From: Acidobacteriaceae bacterium KBS 146
Lineage (GTDB): Bacteria; Acidobacteriota; Terriglobia; Terriglobales; Acidobacteriaceae
DNA length: 64,000 bases
Assembly (NCBI GenBank): GCA_000688615.1
Contig: JHVA01000001.1
Coordinates: 1,922,001 to 1,986,000, forward strand
Reading direction: 5' to 3'
In this document: positions 31,231-40,341 of the stretch, piece by piece
Numbering within the stretch: position 1 is the stretch's first letter
Layout of the letters: each line of letters begins with the position of its first letter
The notes under the pieces: generated by a model
The model's database searches: none
Seen by the model: the letters and a program-made list of their open reading frames with translations, nothing else
Told to the model about the DNA's origin: nothing
Program-made: the position numbers and the translations under genes

Positions 31231-31914
31231 CTAGACGCCTTTCTTCTGTGGCTCCCAGATGAACTTGTGAATCTGAAGGGAGAGTCGCGCCGGAAGGCCA
31301 TCTTCGAGCATCCACTCAACCAGTTCACGGGGATCAAGTGCCATATTGTCAGCGGTCCGTACCGGACTGGGAGTCTTTTTAAACGCTGGCGAAAGAAGGA
31401 TCTGGCCAGCCTTGGTCTCAAGGGAATGAACCCTGATGAAATCCCGGGCAAACTCATAGTCTGCACGATCCACAATTACAAACTTGACTTCGTCGTTCTT
31501 CGTCAGGGCATCGAGATTTTCCATCCGAAAGGTGTTCGCCGCAGCCCCCGCTCCGGGACACTTGACGTCCACAATCTTATGTACTGCCTTCGGAACCTCC
31601 GCCAGCGGACGCTCACCGGACGTTTCAATCATCAGGGTGTAATTCTGCGTCAGCAGGCGTTCCATCAGGGGCAGAAGCTCGCGTGCCTGCAGCATCGGCT
31701 CGCCGCCGGTGAATTCGACCAGCCTGCACGGTGCCAGCGCTTCGATCGCTGAGACTACTTCATCCTGCGTAAAGGGTTTGCCTCCACTGAAGGTGTACTC
31801 CGAGTCGCACCAGGCGCAGCGCAGGTTGCATCCCGCCAGCCGCACAAAGATGCACGGCACTCCGGCGAAGGACGACTCCCCCTGCACAGACTTGTAAAGC
31901 TCGATCAGATGCAT
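31231..31914 (-). CDS. queE: 7-carboxy-7-deazaguanine synthase
   Basis: 227 residues. A radical SAM enzyme that converts 6-carboxytetrahydropterin to 7-carboxy-7-deazaguanine on the way to preQ0. The cluster ligands are Cys29, Cys33 and Cys36 in AGCNLRCAWCD, with the usual GES motif near the N-terminus (SVQGESSFAG) and LVEFTGGEPMLQ as the SAM-binding GGE. It begins 8 bases after the queD stop on the same strand, so the two steps are co-expressed. The next pathway enzyme, QueC, is encoded 14 kb away. Confidence 0.93.
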   Translation of the reverse strand: MHLIELYKSVQGESSFAGVPCIFVRLAGCNLRCAWCDSEYTFSGGKPFTQDEVVSAIEALAPCRLVEFTGGEPMLQARELLPLMERLLTQNYTLMIETSGERPLAEVPKAVHKIVDVKCPGAGAAANTFRMENLDALTKNDEVKFVIVDRADYEFARDFIRVHSLETKAGQILLSPAFKKTPSPVRTADNMALDPRELVEWMLEDGLPARLSLQIHKFIWEPQKKGV

Positions 31915-31921
31915 GATTTGA

Positions 31922-32299
31922 TTACTCGTAGAACCGGGCGAAGCTGGTATCTGTCTCGTACAACGTGCAATCCTTCACCTTGACACGGCCGCCGGTCATC
32001 TCCCGAAGCTGCTTCGTCGTCTCCTGGTAGAAATAACGCGCCAGGTTCTCCGCTGAGGGATTGATGGTCGTGAATGGCTCGAGTTCGTTGATCATCTGAT
32101 GATCAAGATAGTCCACAACGGGCCGCATCACCTGCTTCAGCAACTTGAAGTCAAGCAGTAGACCGGCCTCATCCAGTTCCTCACCGATCAGCGTAATGAA
32201 GACCTTATAGTTGTGCCCGTGCGGATTCTCGCACTTGCCACGATAATTGCGCAGGTAGTGGCCAGAGGAAAATCCGGCTTCTACAGTAACTTCAAACAT
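31922..32299 (-). CDS. queD: 6-carboxy-5,6,7,8-tetrahydropterin synthase
   Basis: 125 residues from the ATG at 32299 (MFEVTVEAGFSSGHYL); an upstream in-frame start adds 11 residues outside the family. Zinc ligands His14, His27 and His29 (CENPHGHNY) and the catalytic Cys23 are present, together with LLDFKLLKQVMRPVVDYLDH and the C-terminal TLYETDTSFARFYE. The enzyme converts dihydroneopterin triphosphate to 6-carboxytetrahydropterin, the substrate of QueE encoded next. No preQ1 riboswitch is recognisable in the 98 bases upstream. Confidence 0.93.
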   Translation of the reverse strand: MFEVTVEAGFSSGHYLRNYRGKCENPHGHNYKVFITLIGEELDEAGLLLDFKLLKQVMRPVVDYLDHQMINELEPFTTINPSAENLARYFYQETTKQLREMTGGRVKVKDCTLYETDTSFARFYE

Positions 32300-32397
32300 G
32301 GTGTTTCCAATACCTTTCAGCGGGCTGCGCAAGGATCAAAAGGAAGGAAGAAAAGGCGCAACCTGGCCTCTTCTAATTGTACCGGTTCCGCCCATCC

Positions 32398-32643
32398 TTA
32401 GTGATTTCGACGCTTACGCCGGTCTTCTTCGGCTCGCCGCTCTGCCTGCTCAAACAGCGAAGACAGCATTCCTCCCAGCGCAACCAGCAGGGCAAGCACC
32501 AGCAATGCCAGCCCCGTTGTTCTCCACAACGATACGTCTCCCGGCGAACCCGGCTGCTGGGCAACGTTGGTGTATGCCACCACTTCAGAGATCAAGGCCA
32601 ACCCAAAAAGGGTTGCGGCGAGAATATAAAGATTGCGTCCCAT
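32398..32643 (-). CDS. Small two-span membrane protein
   Basis: 81 residues. Two hydrophobic helices (LYILAATLFGLALISEVVAY and TTGLALLVLALLVALGGM) flank a short polar loop, and the C-terminus is a charged helix rich in Glu and Arg. It begins 8 bases after the DinG-type helicase stop and so is probably co-transcribed. I do not recognise the family. Hydrophobicity and operon position suggest a real gene rather than a chance frame. Confidence 0.65.
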   Translation of the reverse strand: MGRNLYILAATLFGLALISEVVAYTNVAQQPGSPGDVSLWRTTGLALLVLALLVALGGMLSSLFEQAERRAEEDRRKRRNH

Positions 32644-32651
32644 CGACTTCC

Positions 32652-34646
32652 CTATTCTACGGGGTTGCTCTTGAAGAACCGCTCTACCTCTGAGATATCA
32701 TCCGTCCGTCGATACGGTGGAAGACTCTCTAGAAATATCCTTCCATACCGCTGGCGCTGAATCCGCGGATCCAGCAGCATCAGAACTCCACGATCCTCAA
32801 GCGAACGAATCAACCGTCCGAACCCCTGCTTCAACGTGATCACCGCATTGGGGATCTGATAATCGAAGAACGGTTTTCCGCCCGACTGCTCAACAGCACG
32901 CATTCTTGCTTCCACAACGGGGTCCGTCGGAACCGCGAACGGGAGCCGGTCGATGATGACGCAGCTAAGCTGCTCTCCCTGAACGTCTACCCCCTGCCAG
33001 AAGCTTGAAGTCCCAAATAACACCGCGTTCGGTGTCTCTCGAAACTGTTGCAGAAGGACGTGCCGTGGAGCTGTTCCATGCAGCAGCAACGGAAAGGAGA
33101 CCTGAACCAGCATGCGTTCGTAGATAATTCTCATCTGGCTGTAGCTGGTGAACAGGCAAAAAGCGCGTCCACGTGTGATCTCAAGCACCCTGCGGATTCG
33201 TTCTGCAGCCTGCTCAGTAAAGTCGGGCTCCCGCGGGTCGGGCATCGTCGGAGGCAGATAAAGAAGTGCCTGCCGCTCATACTGAAAATGCGAAGGCACA
33301 ACAAGCTCTCTCGCCGTCACCAGCCCCAACCGCTTCCGGATATGGTCGAACCCGCCTGAAACTGTAAGGGTCGCCGAGGTCAACACGACACTGGAGTAGT
33401 TGTTGAAGAGGGCCGTCGACAGCAACTCCGATACATCAATGGGGGTCGCCTGGAGATGCGTATGAAATGCCGCCTGTCCGTGACCCCGCGCAAGACTTCG
33501 TACGCCGCCGGCAGCACGGCGCTCAATCCAGAACACGGTATTGTGATCCGTCGACTCCAGCAGAAAAGAAAGATGCGCCCGAATATCTGCGGCCCGTTTA
33601 CGCAGCCCTGCAGACTCCTCCACATTCTTTAGGCGTTCCAGCTCGCCCTCGAGGCGCGTCAACGCATTGAGCGTAGCTGTGTAGTAGTCGCCGCTCTCCT
33701 CCAGAAAATCGGCGCGATTCACAAACGGCATGCGCCCGGGGCCCCTAGTGTCATCTGGCAGTGCCGAAAAAAACATCCGTGAACGGTTCTGCAAGGTCCC
33801 GCATGCGCTCTCAATCGCCGAAGTCGAAGCCTGCTTGGCACGCAGCATAATCTCGACGTCGCGGACAAGCTCATCAACACGCTGTGTACTCAGGCCGATT
33901 CCGAAATAGTTCGACGCCACCTCTTCCAGCTCGTGCGCTTCGTCAAAGACCACAGCTGCTGCTTCAGGCAGAATCCCGGCATCCGGCGCATTTGCCGCCT
34001 GCTGCTTGATGCTGAGATCAGCAAAGAAGAGATGGTGATTCACGATCACGATGTCCGATTCAAGCGCCTTCCGGCGCATCGTGGTGATGAAACAGCGCTC
34101 CCAGTCCGGGCAGCTCTGTCCAAGGCAAGCTTCTGTGCGGGCATCGATCTTGTGCCATAGCGCCGAAGTCTCCGGCAGAGCATCAATCTCCGCACGATCC
34201 CCCGTCTCGGTGGTCCTCTCCCACGCCGCAATATGGTGAAACTGTTCGATCTCTTCCAGCCCATTCAGCAACGGATTATCCCGCAGAGCGTAAAGCTTGT
34301 GCCGGCAAAGGTAATTTCCACGCCCCTTCATGTAGCAGACCTTCAGTGGTCCCAGCAGAGACTCGAGAAAGGGAACATCCTTGAAGAAGAGCTGCTCCTG
34401 CAGATTTTTGGTTCCGGTTGAGATAATGATGCGTTGCTGATGCTCTCGTGCCTTACGTAAGGCTGGAACAAGATAGGCAAGGGTCTTTCCCGTACCGGTG
34501 CCAGCTTCCACGATGAGGTGCCGCTTGTCCTCAAATGCCTTTTCAACCGCACGAGCCATCTCATACTGCCCACGACGATGCTCAAAGGCCAACGACGAAC
34601 GCGAAAGAATCCCTCCGGGGGCGAAAAAGTCGTGCAGAGAGGGCAA
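32652..34646 (-). CDS. DinG/XPD-type ATP-dependent DNA helicase
   Basis: 664 residues. The start is taken as the TTG at 34646, with GGAG five bases upstream; the open frame runs 98 codons further but that part is not helicase-like and overlaps the der promoter area. The protein opens PSLHDFFAPGGILSR, then has Walker A (IVEAGTGTGKTLAYL), the iron-sulfur-type cysteines (VCYMKGRGNYLC, CLGQSCPDWERC), Walker B DEAH (VVFDEAHELEEV) and motif VI (IKQGFGRLIRS-like LKQGFGRLIRS). Family members are 5'-3' helicases that resolve R-loops, D-loops and G-quadruplexes during repair. No exonuclease domain is present. Confidence 0.92.
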   Translation of the reverse strand: MPSLHDFFAPGGILSRSSLAFEHRRGQYEMARAVEKAFEDKRHLIVEAGTGTGKTLAYLVPALRKAREHQQRIIISTGTKNLQEQLFFKDVPFLESLLGPLKVCYMKGRGNYLCRHKLYALRDNPLLNGLEEIEQFHHIAAWERTTETGDRAEIDALPETSALWHKIDARTEACLGQSCPDWERCFITTMRRKALESDIVIVNHHLFFADLSIKQQAANAPDAGILPEAAAVVFDEAHELEEVASNYFGIGLSTQRVDELVRDVEIMLRAKQASTSAIESACGTLQNRSRMFFSALPDDTRGPGRMPFVNRADFLEESGDYYTATLNALTRLEGELERLKNVEESAGLRKRAADIRAHLSFLLESTDHNTVFWIERRAAGGVRSLARGHGQAAFHTHLQATPIDVSELLSTALFNNYSSVVLTSATLTVSGGFDHIRKRLGLVTARELVVPSHFQYERQALLYLPPTMPDPREPDFTEQAAERIRRVLEITRGRAFCLFTSYSQMRIIYERMLVQVSFPLLLHGTAPRHVLLQQFRETPNAVLFGTSSFWQGVDVQGEQLSCVIIDRLPFAVPTDPVVEARMRAVEQSGGKPFFDYQIPNAVITLKQGFGRLIRSLEDRGVLMLLDPRIQRQRYGRIFLESLPPYRRTDDISEVERFFKSNPVE

Positions 34647-34828
34647 CCGCTCTCCAGGTTGGAGAGGGGGAGGTAGGATCGAGATGGGCGACGATGCGGA
34701 CAAGGCGAAGAAGCGGCAAAGAGCCCGCTGGTTTCTATAATAGACAGATTGCGTCCGCCGCTTGCTAAGTGGCGATATTGGAATGACCTCGCTGCAACCC
34801 GCTCCGAGGAGAAAGCTGGACCTGTCCG

Positions 34829-36616
34829 GTGGCAAAGAATGAGCAGAAACGACTCGGCAAAAAACACCGTCAGGCCAGCACTCGGCCCAAAAAGGGCCGC
34901 GCCCCAAAAACCGCTCCCACAACAGGGGCGGTCGATCCACGCAAGCGCAAACAGCTCGCAGCCAGGAAAGCTGAGGCCGAAAAGCTCAAGCGTCTGCCCA
35001 AAAAGTCACCGGAGCGGGAAGCTCGCTTAAGTCTCCGCGCGGGAGAAAAACGGCCGCCCACGAGCGTCCGACCGGTCGCCGTCCGCCCTGCTGTGCAAGA
35101 AGAGGATGCGGCTGAGCAGGACTGGCGTCAGGCCGAGCTTGAGGCCTCCCGGTACAGCACGAAGAAAGAAATCGCAGATACACAGGCTCCTTTGATCGCA
35201 GTCTGCGGACGGCCGAACGTTGGCAAATCCACACTCTTCAATCGCCTTACCGGTTCGCGCCGTTCCATCGTCGGCGATGAGCCCGGAATTACCCGCGACC
35301 GCATCTACGGCGAGATCGAGTGGGCAGGCAGAACAGTTCGTGTCGTCGATACCGGCGGCGTCGTTCCAGATGACGAAGCCCTCATTCCCAGCGAGATCTT
35401 CCGCCAGGCACAGGTTGCGCTCTCTGAAGCCGACGCCATCGTCATGGTCGTCGACGGTCGTACGGAACTGGCCGCTCCCGACATCGAGCTCGCCCGCCTC
35501 CTGCGTCGCGGAGGAAAACCCGTCTTTCTTGCAGTCAACAAAATGGACTCGGCAGAACTGCTGGCAGGCGCAGAAAACTTTCGCAGCCTCGGCCTTCGTA
35601 ACGTCCTTCCCGTCTCAGCCGAACATGGAACGGGAGTTGGCGATCTGCTGGATGAGGTTTTTGCCGCTCTTCCCGCTGAGACGGTAGCAGAAGAGCCTTC
35701 TGAGGTCATGCTGACCGCTGAGGACGAGATGGGCGAAGATGAGGACGGTCCCGCGCCTGCTCGCAAGCTCCGTACCCATGGCGAATTCCAGCAGACCGAA
35801 ACGAAAATCGCCATTATCGGTAGACCCAATGTTGGCAAGTCCACACTTCTCAACGCACTCACCGGAACCAAACGCGCCATCGTCTCGCCAATTGCAGGAA
35901 CCACCCGTGACGCTGTCGACGAGGTAGTTGAGCGTGGAGGTCATAGCTTCCGCTTCGTCGATACGGCCGGAATTCGACGCAAGGGTAAAACGAAGTTGAT
36001 GGCTGAGAAGCTATCGGTCGTAATGGCGCGCAAACATCTTGAGGCCGCTGATGTCTCGCTGCTGGTCATCGACGCAACCGAAGGAGTCACCGCCCTGGAC
36101 GCGAATATTGGCGGTTACGCGCACGAGAGCGGAAGAAGCGTCATTATCGTGGTCAATAAATGGGACGCTGTTACAACCAGCCGTACGGACGGCAAAGCTC
36201 CTGCGGATAAAAAGGTCTACGAGCAACAAGTTCGCGACGCACTGAAGTACCTTGACTATGCCCCGCTCCTTTTTATTTCGGCAGTTGAAGGCAAAGGCGT
36301 CGACCAGGTCTTCAAGAAAGTTGAACTGGTTGCCCGTGAACGCCGCAAGCGCGTCTCGACCGGAAACATGAACCGCTTTCTGGATCGTGTCGATTTCCAG
36401 AAAGCCTCTGTACCCATGTCCAAGCGGGTCAAGATCTATTACATGACGCAGGCAGCCGTTGCGCCACCAACCTTCGTCTTGTTTACGGATAAAGACGTCA
36501 AATTGCACTTCAGCTTCGAGCGCTTCCTCGCCAATCAGATCCGCGAGAGCTTCGGATTTATCGGCTCACCAATCTGGTTCAAGATAAAGGCGCGCAACAA
36601 GAAGAAAACTGAGTAA
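34829..36616 (+). CDS. der: GTPase Der (EngA) with a long basic N-terminal extension
   Basis: 595 residues. Two consecutive GTPase domains are visible, each with GRPNVGKST (residues 127-134 and near 331-339), DxxG (DTGG, DTAG) and NKxD (NKMD, NKWD), then a KH-like C-terminal domain. Der acts in 50S subunit maturation. The first 115 residues are rich in Lys, Arg, Ala and Pro and are absent from standard Der. The start is GTG without a well-placed SD; a short frame beginning ATG at 34782 overlaps it. The gene is divergent from the helicase. Confidence 0.93.
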   Translation: MAKNEQKRLGKKHRQASTRPKKGRAPKTAPTTGAVDPRKRKQLAARKAEAEKLKRLPKKSPEREARLSLRAGEKRPPTSVRPVAVRPAVQEEDAAEQDWRQAELEASRYSTKKEIADTQAPLIAVCGRPNVGKSTLFNRLTGSRRSIVGDEPGITRDRIYGEIEWAGRTVRVVDTGGVVPDDEALIPSEIFRQAQVALSEADAIVMVVDGRTELAAPDIELARLLRRGGKPVFLAVNKMDSAELLAGAENFRSLGLRNVLPVSAEHGTGVGDLLDEVFAALPAETVAEEPSEVMLTAEDEMGEDEDGPAPARKLRTHGEFQQTETKIAIIGRPNVGKSTLLNALTGTKRAIVSPIAGTTRDAVDEVVERGGHSFRFVDTAGIRRKGKTKLMAEKLSVVMARKHLEAADVSLLVIDATEGVTALDANIGGYAHESGRSVIIVVNKWDAVTTSRTDGKAPADKKVYEQQVRDALKYLDYAPLLFISAVEGKGVDQVFKKVELVARERRKRVSTGNMNRFLDRVDFQKASVPMSKRVKIYYMTQAAVAPPTFVLFTDKDVKLHFSFERFLANQIRESFGFIGSPIWFKIKARNKKKTE

Positions 36617-36650
36617 GTTGCGGCATTAGGCGTCCGACATCAAGTGCCAT

Positions 36651-38006
36651 TCAGCCTTCGGCCAACCAGCGATCCCAAGTCTCCAGGGCACGCTCGCACT
36701 GAATGCGATGACGTTCCTTCTTGTCCCGAATCTTCTTGCGCAACTCTTCTTCCAGCGGCGGGAGGAGATCAAAGGTGATATTTGCAGGCTGAAAGTTTTT
36801 CGCCTCGCTATGAGTGATGTAGTGAATCAGTGACCCATGTGCGCTCAAACGCGGCAGAGGCTTTGGAGCCCGGCCCTGCGCGAGCGCTGCAGCAAAGCGC
36901 CCAGCGAGAAGACCACCGGCAATGGATTCGGTATAGCCCTCGACTCCGCTGAGCTGCCCTGCGATCAGAAGATTTGGGTGCGTCCGTAACTGCAGCGTCT
37001 CTGTCAAAACCGTCGGCGAGTTGATGTAAGTATTGCGGTGAATCTGACCGTAACGCAGAAACTTCGCACTCTCGAGTCCTGGAATCAAACGCAGCACACG
37101 GGCCTGTTCGCCATATTTCAAATGGTTCTGAAACCCCACAAGGTTGTAGGAGTCAGCCCGCAGATTCTCCTGACGCAGCTGCACCACAGCATAGGGCCAG
37201 CGTCCCGTCTTCGGGTTGGTCAAACCCGCAGGCTTCATGGGACCAAATCGCAAGGTGTCCCGCCCGCGGCGGGCGATCTCTTCGATCGGCAGACATCCTT
37301 CGAAATACTTCGGAACACTTGCACTCGCGCCACCACCTGCCGGGATCTGCTCCCACTCCTTCGCCGGAACTGTTTCGGCGGCCGACAGGGCCTCGATAAA
37401 CCGAACGTACTCTTCTTTCGTAAAAGGGCAATTGATGTAGTCTGCTGTTCCCCTGTCCCAGCGCGCTGCAAGGTACACCTTCTCCATATCGATCGTGCTC
37501 GCATCGACGATGGGGGAGATGGAATCGTAAAAAGCAAGGTGCTGCGATCCGGTCAGTCGCTGCAACTCCGCAGTAAGCGGAGGTGAAGTCAGCGGTCCGG
37601 TGGCAAGGACCGTGACCTGGTCCGTATCTTCGTCAAGAGTGGTGACTTCTTCCCGCACCACGGTGATACGAGGATTCTGTGCAATAAGGGCAGAAACCTT
37701 CGCCGAAAACTCCGAACGGTCGACCGCAAGCGCATGTCCCGCAGGGACTGCCGAGGCATCCGCCGCGGCCAGCAGGAAGGAGTTAGCCCGGCGCATCTCC
37801 TGCTTCAGCAGCCACGGGGCTGAGTTCTCGCTTTCGGATTTAAGCGAGTTAGAACAGACGAGCTCGGCGAAGTCCGCCGTCTGATGAGCCTCAGTGGAAC
37901 GTGTGGGACGCATCTCATAAAGGGCGACGTCACAACCGAGTGCAGCCGCCTGAAGGGCTGCTTCTGGACCAGCGAGTCCCCCGCCTATCACTTTAATCTT
38001 CTTCAT
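36651..38006 (-). CDS. trmFO: Methylenetetrahydrofolate-tRNA-(uracil-5-)-methyltransferase
   Basis: 451 residues. The enzyme forms m5U54 in the T loop of tRNA using methylenetetrahydrofolate and FADH2. The FAD-binding GGGLAGPEAAL is at residues 8-18; the conserved MRPTRSTEAHQT, ELVCSNSLKSES and the C-terminal THSEAKNFQPANITFDLLPP are typical. It replaces the SAM-dependent TrmA in many Gram-positive and some other phyla, including acidobacteria. It is convergent with der, with 34 bases between the stops. Confidence 0.95.
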   Translation of the reverse strand: MKKIKVIGGGLAGPEAALQAAALGCDVALYEMRPTRSTEAHQTADFAELVCSNSLKSESENSAPWLLKQEMRRANSFLLAAADASAVPAGHALAVDRSEFSAKVSALIAQNPRITVVREEVTTLDEDTDQVTVLATGPLTSPPLTAELQRLTGSQHLAFYDSISPIVDASTIDMEKVYLAARWDRGTADYINCPFTKEEYVRFIEALSAAETVPAKEWEQIPAGGGASASVPKYFEGCLPIEEIARRGRDTLRFGPMKPAGLTNPKTGRWPYAVVQLRQENLRADSYNLVGFQNHLKYGEQARVLRLIPGLESAKFLRYGQIHRNTYINSPTVLTETLQLRTHPNLLIAGQLSGVEGYTESIAGGLLAGRFAAALAQGRAPKPLPRLSAHGSLIHYITHSEAKNFQPANITFDLLPPLEEELRKKIRDKKERHRIQCERALETWDRWLAEG

Positions 38007-38176
38007 CTCTTCTATTGTCTCGCGGATAACACCCGAGGTCGGATCAGGTCAGGACGGACTTGTGGCTCGTTACTGAGGAAGCTCCGAAGCAGGACGCCAT
38101 TAATCGGCGGATGGTACTCTTGACTTCCCTCCCCAGACGCTCCTCGGGCCTCGTTTCTATCCTACGGAGGAAAACA

Positions 38177-38943
38177 ATGAATCTACTTTTCAAACGGCCA
38201 GCAGCCATAACGGCTGGCCGCACACGAAAGCGCACGCTCTCGGGCTCGAAATTCTTCGGTCTTACGGCTCTCGCTGTATGCCTGGTGGCAGCTCCGGCAG
38301 CCAAGGCCGACTCCTACAGCTTCTCTTTTAGCGGTGGCGGATTAAGCGGCTCCGGCATCATCGTCGTCTCGAATACCCCCGTACCCGGTGTGCCGGGTGG
38401 ATATCAGATCACCGGCATCAGCGGTACCTTCTCGGATACGAATCCCAACGCCAATTTCTCGGGTGCAATCACCGGAATTCAGACGACATCGCTCCCTTCG
38501 GGCATCAATCCGGACGGGACCTTCATCCCCCGGGTACCCAGGCAGATGGCTTTGGATTTTCATACGACAATCTGTTCTTTCCCGGCGGAAACTCGCCTGC
38601 GGTCTGCCCTCCTCCCGGGCCCGGCGACCCGGAACCGCCCTATCCCTTCGGAGGCGGTTCGCTCGACATCTACGGCCTGCTTTTCAATGTTGAGGGAGGC
38701 TATAGCGTCGATCTATGGAGTAACGGCGTACTTCCAGGAATAGGTCTCACCTATGGGGCAGGCGATTCTCTCAATGGAGTTGTCCTCAACACGTTTGGGG
38801 AACCCTTTGCCGGAACCAGCGTCAACCTGACCACCGCTGCAACCCCGGAACCTGGCTCTCTGTTGCTTCTTGGAACGGGCCTGCCAGGCTTGCTGATCGC
38901 GTTAAAGCGAAGGTTTGGCGCTTCTGCTGAGCTCAGCGCGTAA
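38177..38943 (+). pseudogene. PEP-CTERM protein gene broken by a -1 shift at a C run
   Basis: From the ATG at 38177 (GGAGG six bases upstream) the protein has a signal peptide ending APAAKA and a Gly/Ser-rich beta start (SYSFSFSGGGLSGSG). That frame leaves family-like sequence after DGTFIP. From 38533 a second frame gives GTQADGFGFSYDNLFFPGGN, SLDIYGLLFNVEGGYSVDLW and a complete PEP-CTERM tail: PEPGSLLLLGTG, a hydrophobic stretch, then KRRFG, with stop at 38941-38943. The frames join if CCCCC at 38527-38531 had one more C (IPPGTQAD). It is a loss of one base, a sequencing error or a phase-variable site. Intact, it would be a sorted envelope protein of about 255 residues. Confidence 0.8.
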
Positions 38944-38969
38944 AGTCACCGGCATTTCAGCCGATTCTC

Positions 38970-39024
38970 GACCCCGGAGTCCGAACAGATGCTCCTGTTC
39001 GGGCTCCGGGGTCGTAGTTTTGTC
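38970..39024 (+). terminator. Strong Rho-independent terminator after the PEP-CTERM gene
   Basis: A 19-bp stem (arms 38970-38988 and 38995-39013, one G-U type mismatch) with a six-base loop is followed by GTAGTTTTGTC. It lies 27 bases after the second-frame stop at 38943, not after the apparent stop at 38743, which supports the view that the gene was one unit. On the other strand it also follows the GNAT gene and may stop that transcript as well. Confidence 0.8.
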
Positions 39025-39029
39025 AGGAA

Positions 39030-39584
39030 TTACCTGGCTGGAACTGACGATGTTCCGCCTACCTGTTCCGCCAATTTCCTAAGAGCGTCGCCATCAATTC
39101 GCATGATCCGCCATTCCTTTAGCATGTGGGCTCCCATCTGCTCGTAGAAATCGATAGCCATCTGATTCCAGTCGAGAACGTGCCATTGGAAGCGATCGCC
39201 ACGCTCCAGCGTAATCGCGGCAAGACGAGCAAAAAGCGCCTTGGCAATCCCCTTGCGCCGAAACCGCGGGCGAACAAACAGATCCTCCAGATGGATTCCG
39301 GCGTTCCCGCGCCAGGTCGAATAGAACGAGAAATAGAGGGCCATGGCCGCAGGCTCCCCCTCCCATTCAGCAATCAGGCATTGGAAGACAGGGCGCGGCC
39401 CGAATCCGTCGCGCAGGAGGTCCTCCGCGGTGGCGATGGCCGACTCAGGCTCGCGTTCATAGGCTGCAAGTTCACGGATAAAGGTAAGCATCTCCGGAAC
39501 ATCGGCAGGAATAGCTTCGCGGATGACAAGGGGAGAGACGGGGCTTTTGCTCGCCCCAGGGGAGCTTTGCTCAGGCACATTCAT
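39030..39584 (-). CDS. GNAT family N-acetyltransferase
   Basis: 184 residues, with about 20 variable residues before the domain. The GNAT fold shows LVIREAIPADVPEMLTFI, LAAYEREPE and the acetyl-CoA site LFVRPRFRRKGIAKALF (R/Q-x-x-G-x-G/A type). The AAYE start and FQWHVLDWNQMAIDFYEQMG resemble the diamine (spermidine/spermine) acetyltransferase subgroup, but the substrate cannot be fixed. It starts 4 bases after the stop of the exported protein gene, so the two form an operon. Confidence 0.85.
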   Translation of the reverse strand: MNVPEQSSPGASKSPVSPLVIREAIPADVPEMLTFIRELAAYEREPESAIATAEDLLRDGFGPRPVFQCLIAEWEGEPAAMALYFSFYSTWRGNAGIHLEDLFVRPRFRRKGIAKALFARLAAITLERGDRFQWHVLDWNQMAIDFYEQMGAHMLKEWRIMRIDGDALRKLAEQVGGTSSVPAR

Positions 39585-39588
39585 AGGC

Positions 39589-40284
39589 TTAGGGCGTATT
39601 TTTCGAATCCGTTTTGGCGCCGGTCTTCTGAGCGGCCAGCCACTTCTGGAAGGGGATCGAGAAGGCGAACAGCTCTTTTCCCCCGGAGGTGTGGATCATC
39701 TTGACGTAGATTTCGGCGCCTTTAAGGGGCGGGTCATCGAGGTCTTTTACGTCGTAAAACAGGTAACCGGCTAACGTTGAATGAGCGGTTACGGTCGTTG
39801 ACCGGAAACCGAAGTCCTCATCGTCCTGGGTGATCTTTTTGTCGATGGGAGCGTGGTGGATGGGAATGGGAAGGGGGACGATCGGGATCTTGCGTCCGGC
39901 TGCGTCTTTGGTCGAAAACAGGCGCCGGTTGATGTCGTCGAGGGTTGCCGCCGGATATTTGTCGCGATTGGAAGAGATGAACTGTATCCGCACCTCGCTG
40001 AGATCGAGGGGGCTGTCCGAATCGTTGGTGATGATGACGCGAACCGGAATGAGGGAGTGACGGATGTAGGGCAGACGGAAGAAGTCGCAGTCCGCGGGCT
40101 CCGTACAGGGATCGATCGCGATGGAGACTCGCTCCTGGGGATGGGTATCAAAGGCGGGATATTGGTTCGCGGGCTGGGGCGGCGGGGCCTTTTTGCCTCC
40201 CGCCAGAGAGGGGACCGCAAGTGCGACGGGAAAGACGACGAACGGGAGTAACGTTCGTAACGTAAAGCGGATGTAGGACTTCAT
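39589..40284 (-). CDS. Exported protein of unknown function
   Basis: 231 residues from the ATG at 40284 (MKSYIRFTLRTLLPFVVFPV, a signal peptide ending SLAGG); a start 18 bases earlier is possible. After a Pro-rich linker (KKAPPPQPANQYP) the mature part has RVSIAIDPCTEPADCDFFRL with two cysteines likely to pair, VRVIITNDSDSPLDLSEVRI and ATTVTAH-like RSTTVTAHSTLAGYLFYDV. The beta-rich pattern suggests an Ig-like or DUF-type periplasmic protein. No enzyme motif is seen. It shares an operon with the GNAT gene. Confidence 0.72.
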   Translation of the reverse strand: MKSYIRFTLRTLLPFVVFPVALAVPSLAGGKKAPPPQPANQYPAFDTHPQERVSIAIDPCTEPADCDFFRLPYIRHSLIPVRVIITNDSDSPLDLSEVRIQFISSNRDKYPAATLDDINRRLFSTKDAAGRKIPIVPLPIPIHHAPIDKKITQDDEDFGFRSTTVTAHSTLAGYLFYDVKDLDDPPLKGAEIYVKMIHTSGGKELFAFSIPFQKWLAAQKTGAKTDSKNTP

Positions 40285-40341
40285 CGGTGGGTTAATTATC
40301 ATCTTCGCTGGTGGACCTGGTAAAGCAAGGGGACGGCTCGT

